From positions 1-64,000 of the forward strand of contig CAVVVS010000041.1 in NCBI GenBank assembly GCA_963751355.1: a stretch of 64,000 nucleotides of DNA. The letters run 5' to 3'. Under the pieces are notes generated by a model that made no database searches, had not been told where the DNA came from, and saw only the letters and a program-made list of their open reading frames with translations. Position 1 is the stretch's first letter, and every line of letters starts with the position of its first letter. This DNA comes from CAVVVS01 sp963751355. Its GTDB lineage: Bacteria > Bacteroidota > Ignavibacteria > Ignavibacteriales > Ignavibacteriaceae. Of this stretch, positions 28,178 through 36,710 are shown in pieces. The position numbers were made by a program, and so were the translations under genes.

Positions 28178-28202
28178 TTATCGGTTACTTTATCGGTTAC
28201 TT
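28178..28202. promoter_or_regulatory. LacI-type operator, site 1 (upstream of eda)
   Basis: TTATCGGTTACTTTATCGGT, a tandem of two TTATCGGTTAC half-sites, 80-106 bases before the eda start. The same ACTTTATCSG core recurs at 29391, 36540 and 41172, each upstream of a gene of this pectin locus. The adjacent LacI-family regulator is the obvious ligand. Assignment is by repetition and position only. Confidence 0.5.
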
Positions 28203-28311
28203 AAAAAGAAAAATTTTTTATTTATTTGATAAAACTTATTTAATTGATGAGATGAATGTTACTAAATTATTCAATGATACTTTCTAAACAAGGGATTAAA
28301 TAAACCTACAA

Positions 28312-29367
28312 TTATTTATTTGAAGCTTTTGAATATGTTTCATTTTTTTTTCTAGAACATGTTTCTCTTAAAATTAATTCTGTAGGGATGACTATATGCT
28401 GAGGTTCAAACGTTTCTATATTCCTGATTTGATCTATCATTAATTTAACCGAATTTTCGCCAATTTTATCAGTAGGCTGGTTAACACTGCTTAAAGAAGG
28501 AGAAATAAAGCGGTTAACATCGCTGTTTCCGAAACACATAATATCGACATCATCAGGTATTTTTAATCCAAGTTCTTCAATTGCAGCATAAACTCCCAAT
28601 GCTACCGGATAAGTAACAGCAAAAATAAATTCGGGAAGATTATTACTCTTATACAGTTTCATAAACCCGTCGTATCCAAACTCTTCACCAAATCCTCCTT
28701 TAATAATCCAATCCGGATTTATGGGAAGTCCATAATGATTCATTGCATCTTCAAATCCTTTGTATCTATTTATTCCGATATTTATTTCATTATAACCTGC
28801 AAGATGAGCAATTTTTGTATAACCGAGTTTAATAGCGTGTTCGATTGCATGAAAAGTCCCTTCTCTATCATCCACCGTAACTGAACTGGTTCCGGGTATT
28901 TCCAAAATTCTATCCATAAAAATTAATGGCACACCGGAATTAATTACTCTTTCGAAAATTGTATGATCTCGAGTTTGCTGTGTTATTGATACAATTAATC
29001 CATCAACTCGCATAGCTAATAATGATTCAATATGCTTTTTTTCTCTTTCCTCACTTTCCTGTGAAACCGTCAATATGATTTCATAATTATTTTTAAATGC
29101 CGTATCATAGATAGATTCAATAATTGAACTAAAAAAGAAGTGCGCAATTTTCGGGATTACTACTCCAATTGTGTTTGACCTTTTTGAGGATAAATTCCTT
29201 GCCATATAATTGGGGGTATATCCCAATTCCTGTGCAATTTGTTTAACACGCTGAGCTGTTTCCTTAGAAATATCAGGATGGCCGCGTAATGCTTTAGATA
29301 CTGTTACTTTTGAGACATTTAATTGTTTGGCAATATCATCAAGAGTGACTTGGAGCCTTTTATTCAA
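28312..29367 (-). CDS. LacI-family transcriptional regulator of the pectin/uronate locus
   Basis: A 351-residue repressor, TTG start. Residues 6-30 (VTLDDIAKQLNVSKVTVSKAL) form the helix-turn-helix and NYMARNLSSKRSNTIGVVIP is the hinge helix leading into a periplasmic-binding-protein-like effector domain. The neighbours eda, kduD, kduI and uxaC suggest a uronate or KDG-type effector. Operator-like palindromes lie just upstream of this gene (autoregulation), before eda, before the TonB stub and before the DUF4861 gene. It is cytoplasmic with no signal peptide. Confidence 0.85.
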   Translation of the reverse strand: MNKRLQVTLDDIAKQLNVSKVTVSKALRGHPDISKETAQRVKQIAQELGYTPNYMARNLSSKRSNTIGVVIPKIAHFFFSSIIESIYDTAFKNNYEIILTVSQESEEREKKHIESLLAMRVDGLIVSITQQTRDHTIFERVINSGVPLIFMDRILEIPGTSSVTVDDREGTFHAIEHAIKLGYTKIAHLAGYNEINIGINRYKGFEDAMNHYGLPINPDWIIKGGFGEEFGYDGFMKLYKSNNLPEFIFAVTYPVALGVYAAIEELGLKIPDDVDIMCFGNSDVNRFISPSLSSVNQPTDKIGENSVKLMIDQIRNIETFEPQHIVIPTELILRETCSRKKNETYSKASNK

Positions 29368-29385
29368 TTTATAGCACCTATTAAG

Positions 29386-29410
29386 TTATAACTTTATCGG
29401 TAAAGATAAT
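29386..29410. promoter_or_regulatory. LacI-type operator, site 2 (upstream of the regulator gene)
   Basis: A near-palindrome centred on CTTTATCGGTAAAG, 19-43 bases before the start of the LacI-family gene. Its reverse complement CTTTACCGATAAAG differs at only two symmetric positions. The placement suggests autoregulation. Confidence 0.55.
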
Positions 29411-29496
29411 TAAAACTTTTAAATTACTTTTATAAAAACCCCTTTTTATTTATAAATAACAAAAATTTAATTTGGTAAATAATGATTGATTAGAAA

Positions 29497-30258
29497 TCAT
29501 CGTCCCATCCATCCGCCATCTACTGTTATAACGCTTCCATTAAGATAATTAGAAGCATCAGAGCATAAGAAAACTATTGTCCCCATTAAATCTTGAGGTG
29601 TGCCCCATCTGCCAGCGGGAATTCTATTAAGTATTGCATTGCTTCTAACTGAGTCTTCTCTTAAAGCTTTTGTATTATCTGTAGCTATATAACCTGGGGC
29701 AATTGCATTTATTGTAACACCCTTTGAAGCCCATTCATTTGCAAAAGCCATTGTTAATTGTTTAATACCGCCCTTTGAGGCTGAATATCCCGGCACAAGT
29801 ATCCCGCCTTGAAAAGAAAGTAGAGAAGCAATAAATACAATTTTCCCATAACCTCTAGATACCATTTCTTTACCAATTTCCCTGGTAAGAATAAATTGAG
29901 AATTCAAATTAACTTCAATCACTTTATCCCAGTATTCATCGGGATGCTCGGCAATTGGTTTCCGTAATATAGTGCCTGCATTATTTACAAGTATATCTAT
30001 TTTAGGGAAATCGGTTTTTACATTCTTAATAAATTCATAAAGAGACTCTCGAATTGAAAAATCACTTTTATATGATTTGAATTTTCTTCCCAGACCAGTA
30101 ATCAATTCCTCTGTTTCGGAAAAATCATCTTCAAACGAAACACCAATTATATCGGCGCCTGCTTCAGCAAGAGCAAGTGCATAGGATTGTCCTATCCCTT
30201 TATTAGAACCAGTTATGATTGCCGTTTTACCATTTAATTTAAAATTATCTAAAATCAT
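29497..30258 (-). CDS. kduD: 2-dehydro-3-deoxy-D-gluconate 5-dehydrogenase
   Basis: A 253-residue SDR of the KduD group. It has ITGSNKGIGQSYALALAEAGADI for NAD, NNAGTILRKP, the catalytic serine at ASLLSFQGG, and YSASKGGIKQL, ending VDGGWMGR as KduD proteins usually do. It reduces 2,5-diketo-3-deoxygluconate to 2-keto-3-deoxygluconate in the breakdown of unsaturated galacturonate. It lies 16 bases after kduI, in one operon, and has AAAGGTA upstream of its ATG. The kinase needed to make KDPG for Eda is not in the window. Confidence 0.92.
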   Translation of the reverse strand: MILDNFKLNGKTAIITGSNKGIGQSYALALAEAGADIIGVSFEDDFSETEELITGLGRKFKSYKSDFSIRESLYEFIKNVKTDFPKIDILVNNAGTILRKPIAEHPDEYWDKVIEVNLNSQFILTREIGKEMVSRGYGKIVFIASLLSFQGGILVPGYSASKGGIKQLTMAFANEWASKGVTINAIAPGYIATDNTKALREDSVRSNAILNRIPAGRWGTPQDLMGTIVFLCSDASNYLNGSVITVDGGWMGR

Positions 30259-30274
30259 TTTTTACCTTTTGTAT

Positions 30275-31108
30275 TTATTTTAAATTTTCCATTTTTACCC
30301 AATCCATGTCATCAAACTCTTGGTTTTCACCGCCCATGGACCAAATGAATGTATAATTTTGAGTACCTGCACCCGAATGAATCGAGTAACTTGGCGATAA
30401 CACAGCCTGTCCATTCCGGACAACAATATGTCTTGTTTCATTCGGCTCTCCAAGAAAATGAAAGACACAAGAATCTGCTTTTAATTTAAAATACATATAA
30501 ATCTCAGATCTTCTTTGATGAGTATGAACAGGCATAGTATTCCAATTACTGCCTTCCTCAAGTTCGGTTAAACCCATTACTAACTGGCAGCTTTTTACAT
30601 TTTTCTCATAAATGTATTTATAAATTGTTCTTTTATTAGCATTTTTCGTATCCCCAAGCTTTGCAGGTTGAGCGTCAGAAAATTTTAGATGCTTTGAAGG
30701 ATATTCTTTATGCGCCGGATAACTTGAAAAATAAAATTGTGCAGGCTTTTTAGAATTACTGCTGGCAAATTCAATTTTTTTTGTTCCTCTTCCGATATAT
30801 AAACAATCTTTATGTTCCATTGTATATTTTGTCCCGTCAAGACTTACTGTTCCTTTATCGCCTATATTAATTACTCCGACTTCCCTTCTCTCAGTAAAAT
30901 AATCTGCTGCCATTTCTTTCTTGCTTGCAAGAAGTTTTAAACTACCTTTAACCGGAACAGCCGAGCCTGTGATGGATCTGTCTATGTCAGAATAGACCAT
31001 TTCTATTTTATCAGGTTGAAAAAGTGAATCAATTAAAAAGCTTTTCCTCAATTCTTCAGTAGTCATTCTTTTAAAATTTAACGGATCAGGTGAATATCTA
31101 ACTTCCAT
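30275..31108 (-). CDS. kduI: 5-keto-4-deoxyuronate isomerase
   Basis: A 277-residue cupin that isomerises 5-keto-4-deoxyuronate (from unsaturated galacturonate) to 2,5-diketo-3-deoxygluconate, the substrate of KduD. The zinc site is visible in NTMPVHTHQRRSEIYMYF (His-x-His and Glu) and SIHSGAGTQNYTFIWSMGGEN near the C-terminus. Length and the N-terminal MEVRYSPDPLNFKRMTTEELR are typical. It has no signal peptide, so its substrate must be released or imported into the cytoplasm, presumably by GH105 action. Confidence 0.93.
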   Translation of the reverse strand: MEVRYSPDPLNFKRMTTEELRKSFLIDSLFQPDKIEMVYSDIDRSITGSAVPVKGSLKLLASKKEMAADYFTERREVGVINIGDKGTVSLDGTKYTMEHKDCLYIGRGTKKIEFASSNSKKPAQFYFSSYPAHKEYPSKHLKFSDAQPAKLGDTKNANKRTIYKYIYEKNVKSCQLVMGLTELEEGSNWNTMPVHTHQRRSEIYMYFKLKADSCVFHFLGEPNETRHIVVRNGQAVLSPSYSIHSGAGTQNYTFIWSMGGENQEFDDMDWVKMENLK

Positions 31109-31256
31109 TATAATAACCTATATATTTTTATTAAATAATTTTATTACGTAGAAATAATTTGAAAATCATTTACACAATTTTGCACCCGGTTTATCTTTGG
31201 GTTATATGGTAAACAATTTTCACAGTTTAAAAATAATTTTTGTAAAATTACTATAA

Positions 31257-32669
31257 TTATAATTTATATGCTTTCTTAACCAGATCATACGCAAGTGCAT
31301 GACTTATTATTTTTGCTTCATCAAAATCAATAATATTTTTGGCAACTTGTTCAGCTAAAAAATTTGAATCCATTCTTCTTGCAAGATCATGCCTTGCCGG
31401 TATTGAAAGAAAAGCACGGGTATCATCATTAAAACCGACGGTATTATAGAAACCGGCAGTTTCTGTAACAGTCTGCCTAAACCGCGTCATTCCCTGAATG
31501 CTGTCATGAAACCACCACGAGGGTCCAAGTTTCATCGCAGGATAATGGCCTGCAAGCGTTGCCAATTCTCTTGAGTAAGTTGACTCATCAAGTGTGAATA
31601 CAATTAAGGTTAAGTTCTTGTGGCTTCCATAAGCATTCAACAATTCATACAAATTTTTTGTGTATTCGGTTTGAAGAGGGATATCTGCACCTTTATCTAA
31701 GCCAAACTTTTCAAATAATTTTTGATTATGATTTCTAAACGATCCCGGATGGATCTGCATAACCAGCCCATCTTCAGTACTCATCCTTGCCATTTCCATC
31801 AACATATTAGCGGTAAATAACATCCAATCATTTTCAGTTGCGTTGCCTTTTATTGCACGATTTAAAATTTCATTCGCTTCAGTTTCGGTTAACTTATGTG
31901 TGTAGGGGCTAATAACTCCTTGATCGGTAGAAACCGCACCTATTGATTTAAAATATGCTCTTCTATTTTCAATTGCTTTAATAAAGTTTTTATAAGAATT
32001 AACCTCAATACCGCTTGCGGTGCTGAGTTTTTTAATTTCATCTTTCCAGGTTTTAGTTAAAATATTAACAACAGCATCAGGCCTAAAACAAGGGACGACT
32101 CTTCCTTTCAACCCGGATTCCTTAATTTTCTTGTGGTAATCAAGACTATCAGCTGCACCGTCTGTAGTACTTAAGACTTCAATATTAAATTTTTCAAATA
32201 AAGTTCTGGGTAAAAATTCTTTGGTCTTTAGCTTCTCCTCAATCCTGTCATATATATTCATAGCAGTTTTGGAATTCAATTTTTCTTCAATACCAAAAGC
32301 TTCAACGAATTCATGCCTTAACCAAACGCCTGTGGGTGTTCCTGCAAAAAGATAAAAATTATCTCCAAGGATTTGCCAAATTTTTCTGTGGTCACTTTCT
32401 ACTTTTGTTCCGTCAACAGTCGGAATGCCGAGTTCCTCAAGAGTTATACCTTGAGAATACAACATTCTGTAAATATAATGATCCGGAATTATAATTAATT
32501 CTGTCGGATCTGGAAACGGTTCATTATTTGCAAGTAAGGCAGGATCTACATGCCCGTGCGGACTTATAATTGGTAAGTTTTTTACATTTGAATATAAATC
32601 AGATGCAATTTGTCTAACCTTTTCGTTAGGATCAAAAAAACGATTTTCATTTAATATTTTATTGCTCAT
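31257..32669 (-). CDS. uxaC: Uronate isomerase
   Basis: A 470-residue amidohydrolase-fold enzyme that converts galacturonate to tagaturonate (and glucuronate to fructuronate). Family features are PIISPHGHVDPALLA near the N-terminus with the metal-like histidines, LRHEFVEAFG, MQIHPGSFRNHN, and GWFHDSIQGM-type SWWFHDSIQGMTRFRQ with GFNDDTRAFLSIPARHD near the C-terminus. It supplies UxaE at 11310. It is about 150 bases upstream of kduI and 53 bases after GH105, so it belongs to the same minus-strand cluster. Confidence 0.93.
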   Translation of the reverse strand: MSNKILNENRFFDPNEKVRQIASDLYSNVKNLPIISPHGHVDPALLANNEPFPDPTELIIIPDHYIYRMLYSQGITLEELGIPTVDGTKVESDHRKIWQILGDNFYLFAGTPTGVWLRHEFVEAFGIEEKLNSKTAMNIYDRIEEKLKTKEFLPRTLFEKFNIEVLSTTDGAADSLDYHKKIKESGLKGRVVPCFRPDAVVNILTKTWKDEIKKLSTASGIEVNSYKNFIKAIENRRAYFKSIGAVSTDQGVISPYTHKLTETEANEILNRAIKGNATENDWMLFTANMLMEMARMSTEDGLVMQIHPGSFRNHNQKLFEKFGLDKGADIPLQTEYTKNLYELLNAYGSHKNLTLIVFTLDESTYSRELATLAGHYPAMKLGPSWWFHDSIQGMTRFRQTVTETAGFYNTVGFNDDTRAFLSIPARHDLARRMDSNFLAEQVAKNIIDFDEAKIISHALAYDLVKKAYKL

Positions 32670-32722
32670 TTTTCTTCTAATATTATTTTTATTTTAATAA
32701 AAGTATTTTATTCTTTGCACTA

Positions 32723-34720
32723 TCATTTTACAACTAATGCTTTTTTTAAAAGCCAGGTAAATAAATTGACTGCAGCTTTTTCATTCTCAAATCCAACCGG
32801 AAGTTTATGGTTATCAATGTACTCATTATACAACCAGGGATCTCCAACAGCAAAAACGAAACCCTTGCCTACTTTTGAGGAAGCCATGATTACATCACCC
32901 TTATCTGTAAGAACAGCTTTGGCCGGATAATTAAATTTTAAAGTGCTTATTTCTTTAAGGTAAATTTTATTTACTCCTTTAAATATCGGATGGTCAGGCA
33001 GGTTATCAAATTTCCCCATATCAAAGTTTTTGCCTACAACATCGTTCCTGCTGTCTTCGTTAAAATGAATTCCGAAATTTGCAGCTAATTTATTAAGATG
33101 TTCAAACTCGCAGTTGCCTTTATCGTTTGCAAACAGAGCCAGCACTCCACCATTCCGAACATATTTTACGATATTTTGGATCGATGCCTCGTCAATATAA
33201 TTCGGATGAGGATTTTCCTGCGGAGTATCGGGATCAACAATTAAATATACACTACATTTCTTTAAATCATTTAAAGTTGGGGCTGTATGTATTTCACTAA
33301 TTTTTGCCCCTAGATTTGTAATGACTTTTCCTAATTTAGAATAACCTGAATTAGCAGTGTCTTCCCAGATGTAATGGTATTGAACTTCCTTTCCATTTTT
33401 ATCTTTCTTCCATTCGTCATTAAAATAATAATCAAGTCCTACAACTTTTCCTTTACCTATTACACTTGAAAAATTTTGATGAGAATTTTCAAGTTCAAGT
33501 GAAGCTGAAATTAAAGGTCCTAATCCTTTAAAGTCATTTGTCCTTTTAGGCTCGCTTGCGTAATAATCAAAACTTCCATCTCGGTAGGGTTTACCACCCA
33601 GGCCTGCTCCGCTTATTGTATTAATTAATTCAGGTAAGCCATTCTTATCGGTAACTATTAAATTGTTTGCGATCCCTTTAAAAATATCTTCTGCATAATT
33701 AAAATATTTTTTATTTAGATAACCCTTATTTGCACCTTTCGCAAATATGTAACAAAACATTGCTGATGCCGAGGCTTCAAGATAATTTCCTTTTTTACCC
33801 GGTTTATCAATAATCAAATACCAAAGATTTGTTTTCTTATCCCTGTAATCCCACAAAGCCTTAGATTCTTTTTGAAGAATAGAAATAAGCTCATTCCTTT
33901 GCGGATTATTTTGGGGAAAGTAATCAAGAACATCAACCAGTCCCATAAGATACCATCCAATTGATCTTCCCCAAAAACTAGGCGAATCTCCGGTTTTGGA
34001 ATTTGCCCACTTTTGAGTCTTGCTTTCATCCCAGCCATGATACAATAAACCAGTCTTAGGATCCAAAGCATGATTATACATTAGGATAAACTGTTTTGCA
34101 ATATCATCATAATCTTTAGGCTCATTAAACATTTTAGCGTACTCAGCATAGAATGGTTCCGCCATGTATAATCCATCCAGCCACATTTGATGGGGATAAA
34201 TTTCTTTATGCCAGAATCCGCCGTCTTTGGTTCGCGGCTGTTCACTTAACTGTTTTCTTAAAAGATCAGCTGCTATTTTATATTTTTTCTCGCCTGTCTT
34301 TTTATACAAATCTAAGACAACTCTGCCTGGGGTTATATCATCCAATCTGAATTTTTCAAAATTATATGTTTTTATTTTTCCATCGTCTGCGACAAAATAA
34401 TCGATGTTATTTTTAATATAATTGTAATACTTTGGATCTTTGGTTTCCAGCCATACTTTCCACATGGAATTAAGAACTACGCCAAGTTCATAATTCCAGG
34501 AAATCCTGTTTGTATCGTATTCAGCTAACCTGGGATAGTTTTCAATAACTGCATCAGATAAAAGCTCAGGCCAATGTTTGAACGAATTAATAGAAATATT
34601 TTTATGATTAGATGAATTTTTTCCAACTAAATCAGATGTATTCTTACCTGAAGCGAATAAACTTATCGTTAAGAAAAACGATAGAAAGAATAAAAAGTAA
34701 ATTGTTTTTTTATTTCCCAT
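32723..34720 (-). CDS. GH105 unsaturated rhamnogalacturonyl hydrolase with a DUF4350-like C-terminal domain
   Basis: A 665-residue exported protein. Residues about 50-390 form a six-hairpin glycosidase of family 105 (FWHKEIYPHQMWLDGLYMAEPF, GYHGWDES-type YHGWDESKTQKWA, FWGRSIGWYLMGLVDVL, ASASAMFCYIFAKG), which removes the unsaturated uronate from lyase products. Residues about 430-665 form a DUF4350/glutamine-amidotransferase-like domain (VYLIVDPDTP, NGGVLALFANDKGN, VFAVGDPWLYNEY). The fusion is known among Bacteroidota enzymes, but the role of the second domain is unclear. The signal peptide suggests a periplasmic location. Confidence 0.86.
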   Translation of the reverse strand: MGNKKTIYFLFFLSFFLTISLFASGKNTSDLVGKNSSNHKNISINSFKHWPELLSDAVIENYPRLAEYDTNRISWNYELGVVLNSMWKVWLETKDPKYYNYIKNNIDYFVADDGKIKTYNFEKFRLDDITPGRVVLDLYKKTGEKKYKIAADLLRKQLSEQPRTKDGGFWHKEIYPHQMWLDGLYMAEPFYAEYAKMFNEPKDYDDIAKQFILMYNHALDPKTGLLYHGWDESKTQKWANSKTGDSPSFWGRSIGWYLMGLVDVLDYFPQNNPQRNELISILQKESKALWDYRDKKTNLWYLIIDKPGKKGNYLEASASAMFCYIFAKGANKGYLNKKYFNYAEDIFKGIANNLIVTDKNGLPELINTISGAGLGGKPYRDGSFDYYASEPKRTNDFKGLGPLISASLELENSHQNFSSVIGKGKVVGLDYYFNDEWKKDKNGKEVQYHYIWEDTANSGYSKLGKVITNLGAKISEIHTAPTLNDLKKCSVYLIVDPDTPQENPHPNYIDEASIQNIVKYVRNGGVLALFANDKGNCEFEHLNKLAANFGIHFNEDSRNDVVGKNFDMGKFDNLPDHPIFKGVNKIYLKEISTLKFNYPAKAVLTDKGDVIMASSKVGKGFVFAVGDPWLYNEYIDNHKLPVGFENEKAAVNLFTWLLKKALVVK

Positions 34721-34810
34721 ATGCTTTAAGTTAATATTTAAAATAAATTGATCTCAATTTGTTAATGCTGCAATATTCATTTATCCAGTACATATAAAGT
34801 AGGATTAAAA

Positions 34811-35080
34811 TTAAAGAGAAAATCCAATTGAAAGACGATTTACATTTTTAAAAATGTCCATCTTTGAGTATGAATAGTTTACTTCAATTTCATTTCCAGA
34901 AATGGTTTTATTTAATCCTATTCCGGCAGACCAGGAGGCAAGGTCTCTATTGGTCTGGTAGCCTGCACGTAGTGCTACCATTCCAAGGAATTTATATTCT
35001 GCACCAATATTAAATCTTTCGGAATAATTAAGTAGATAACTAATTAAGTAAACGGCGTCCCTAGATACAGCAATTGCCCC
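34811..35080 (-). pseudogene. C-terminal remnant of an outer-membrane beta-barrel (PorV/PorQ-like)
   Basis: Translated on the minus strand, this stretch reads SERFNIGAEYKFLGMVALRAGYQTN, then WSAGIGLNKTISGNEIEVNYSYS and ends LSIGFSL followed by a stop. Alternating strands with a terminal aromatic are typical of outer-membrane barrels of the PorV/PorQ kind, common in this phylum. The reading frame is lost upstream of about 35080, so only the last third is left. Confidence 0.5.
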
Positions 35081-35084
35081 CTTT

Positions 35085-35530
35085 TAATTTAAAAGAATTG
35101 GAGTTGAAAAACTTGAACCGGTCGAGTAATACAGATTTGCTATCATATTTCCAGTACCACCGGCATTTAGATAAAAAGAAATTGAATTCACGTAAAATTT
35201 ATATCATGAATCAGATTTTGTTACAAATTGTATATAACGATCAGAATTTTGCGATGTTTCATTTTGCCAATTTGCGTTTAAATACCATCGCTGATATTTT
35301 CCTAAAGGTCATTTACTTACATCGTAACTTAAAACGCCGGTATAATCTCTAACCAGAATATTATATCCAGTGACAATTTGCCCGCTTACATAGACTGAAT
35401 CACCTGAGACATATTGTGAATCCAGCGGAACAAGATACTATTTAAAATATGCTGTACTTTGTGCATACGCATTTACTGTAAAGAAGACACTGATACTAAA
35501 TAATAAATTAAATTTTTTTTTATTTATATT
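35085..35530 (-). pseudogene. Decayed secreted protein
   Basis: A signal peptide-like start near 35530 (KFNLLFSISVFFTVNAYAQS) is followed by a stop after about ten residues, then by YLVPLDSQYVSGDSVYVSG, and later by an unrelated-looking fragment with NAGGTGNMIANLYYSTG. Several stops and frame changes break it. The original function is not recognisable. The apparent open frame on the opposite strand at 35074-35352 is judged a by-product. Confidence 0.4.
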
Positions 35531-35811
35531 AAAAAACACCAACAACCTGTAATTTTAAATTCGTACTGAGTGTATCTAACCGTAGAGTAAAGTTCACTTT
35601 TAATACGGCTTCGCCACAGTTAGTCACATATTTTATTCAAATTTTATCTACAACTAATTCTGAATTAATTTCTAATTTTAGAACAATAAATATTATGTTA
35701 GGAATTACCGCTTTAAATCCTAGTTTTAAAAAATTATTTCTATAAAAATAAGTCCGATTGTTAAGTTTTATTGTTAAATCAAATTGCTATGAAGCTCGTT
35801 CTTTTAAAGTT

Positions 35812-36135
35812 TCAAGTTAATTGAACACACATAATTTGATTTAAAGAAATAACCACATTAGTTTTTAATATCCTAGTATATCCAATCATTGATGCCTGCA
35901 GAGAGTAAACTCCTACTGGTACGTTTACAATAACATAGTCACCAGATAAATCTGAAGCAGTTCCTAAATTGGTTCCCTTGATTAAAATATTTACGCCAAT
36001 CAAAAGTTCGCAGGTTTTTTCATTTTTAACATGACCGACAATTTTGCCTTGCGCAAAGACTTCCGTAAAGGAGAATATACCCAGAAATATCAGCAGTAAT
36101 CCCGGAAAGAATATTTTTTTAAAACCTTTACTCAT
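35812..36135 (-). pseudogene. Truncated TonB-dependent receptor (SusC-like), only the N-terminal plug-preceding domain
   Basis: A 107-residue stub with a signal peptide (cleaved near FAQG) and one carboxypeptidase-D regulatory-like domain: GKIVGHVKNEKTCELLIGVNILIKG, then GTASDLSGDYVIVNVPVGVYSLQASMIGY. This domain opens Bacteroidota SusC-type and other TonB receptors of about 900-1000 residues. Here a stop follows about residue 107 and no plug or barrel is found beyond it. It may be the remnant of the oligosaccharide importer once regulated with this locus; a promoter-operator of the LacI type still lies 380 bases upstream. Confidence 0.7.
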
Positions 36136-36518
36136 TTTTTCTCCTCTTAAAAAAAAATTAATTAAATAAGAGACTAGAGGCTAGAATAGATTATCAACAA
36201 TTGAATTTGAGGGATAAGGTAAAACTTATGTCATTTTTACTCCTTTCCTATTATAAATGAAAGACCTATTTATTAAACTAAAACTATTATTAGGGCTTTA
36301 GTAACGGTATCTCTTAAAGATTTAAAACAATCTCAAAGGATTTTTAATAATAAATTTTGGCATTATATCTTTAGAAAAATAAGTGTTTAAGCAGGTAAGC
36401 AGATTCAATTGTTTTTTTGAATCCAAGAGGAAGTTTAATACGACGATCATCGAAAGAAAAATCGATATAATGTAGCAAATCTTCAGAACTAATCCTTTCC
36501 AAAATTTATTAAAAAGTT
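36136..36518. other. Intergenic region, no gene seen
   Basis: About 380 AT-rich bases between the operator at 36519 and the TonB stub. I see no open frame. It may be leader or the scar of a deletion, since such a long leader is unusual in this window. Confidence 0.35.
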
Positions 36519-36591
36519 AACGATTAAGTTACCGATAACTTTATCCGTTAGAAAATTGCAAATTTTAATTTTAATTGTCAAGTTAAATTTT
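36519..36591 (-). promoter_or_regulatory. Promoter-operator module 3 (LacI-type), reading towards the TonB stub
   Basis: On the minus strand AATTTAACTTGACA (a -35-like box, 36578-36591) is followed after 28 bases by CGGATAAAGTTATCGG within a long near-palindrome, TAACGATTAAGTTA against TAACTTTATCCGTTA (36519-36551). The same box and operator occur at 41161-41224 with a 29-base gap. Conservation of both parts and their spacing is strong evidence for a shared regulated promoter. Confidence 0.58.
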
Positions 36592-36710
36592 ATTTAGTAA
36601 TTAAAAAGTGCTTAAAAATTAAATTATTTCAACAATTTTTTCACTTTTTTCCCCGGATGATTTTTAGAAAACATTTACTTTTCTATAATTCGACTTAATA
36701 TTGGAAATTT

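Noticed and set aside
31140..31256. Extra LacI-type operator upstream of kduI
   Set aside because: GGTTTATCTTTGGGTTAT has a loose resemblance only and lacks the palindromic core.
35074..35352. Plus-strand open frame of 92 residues
   Set aside because: It lies opposite decayed minus-strand genes, has low-complexity composition and no ribosome site.
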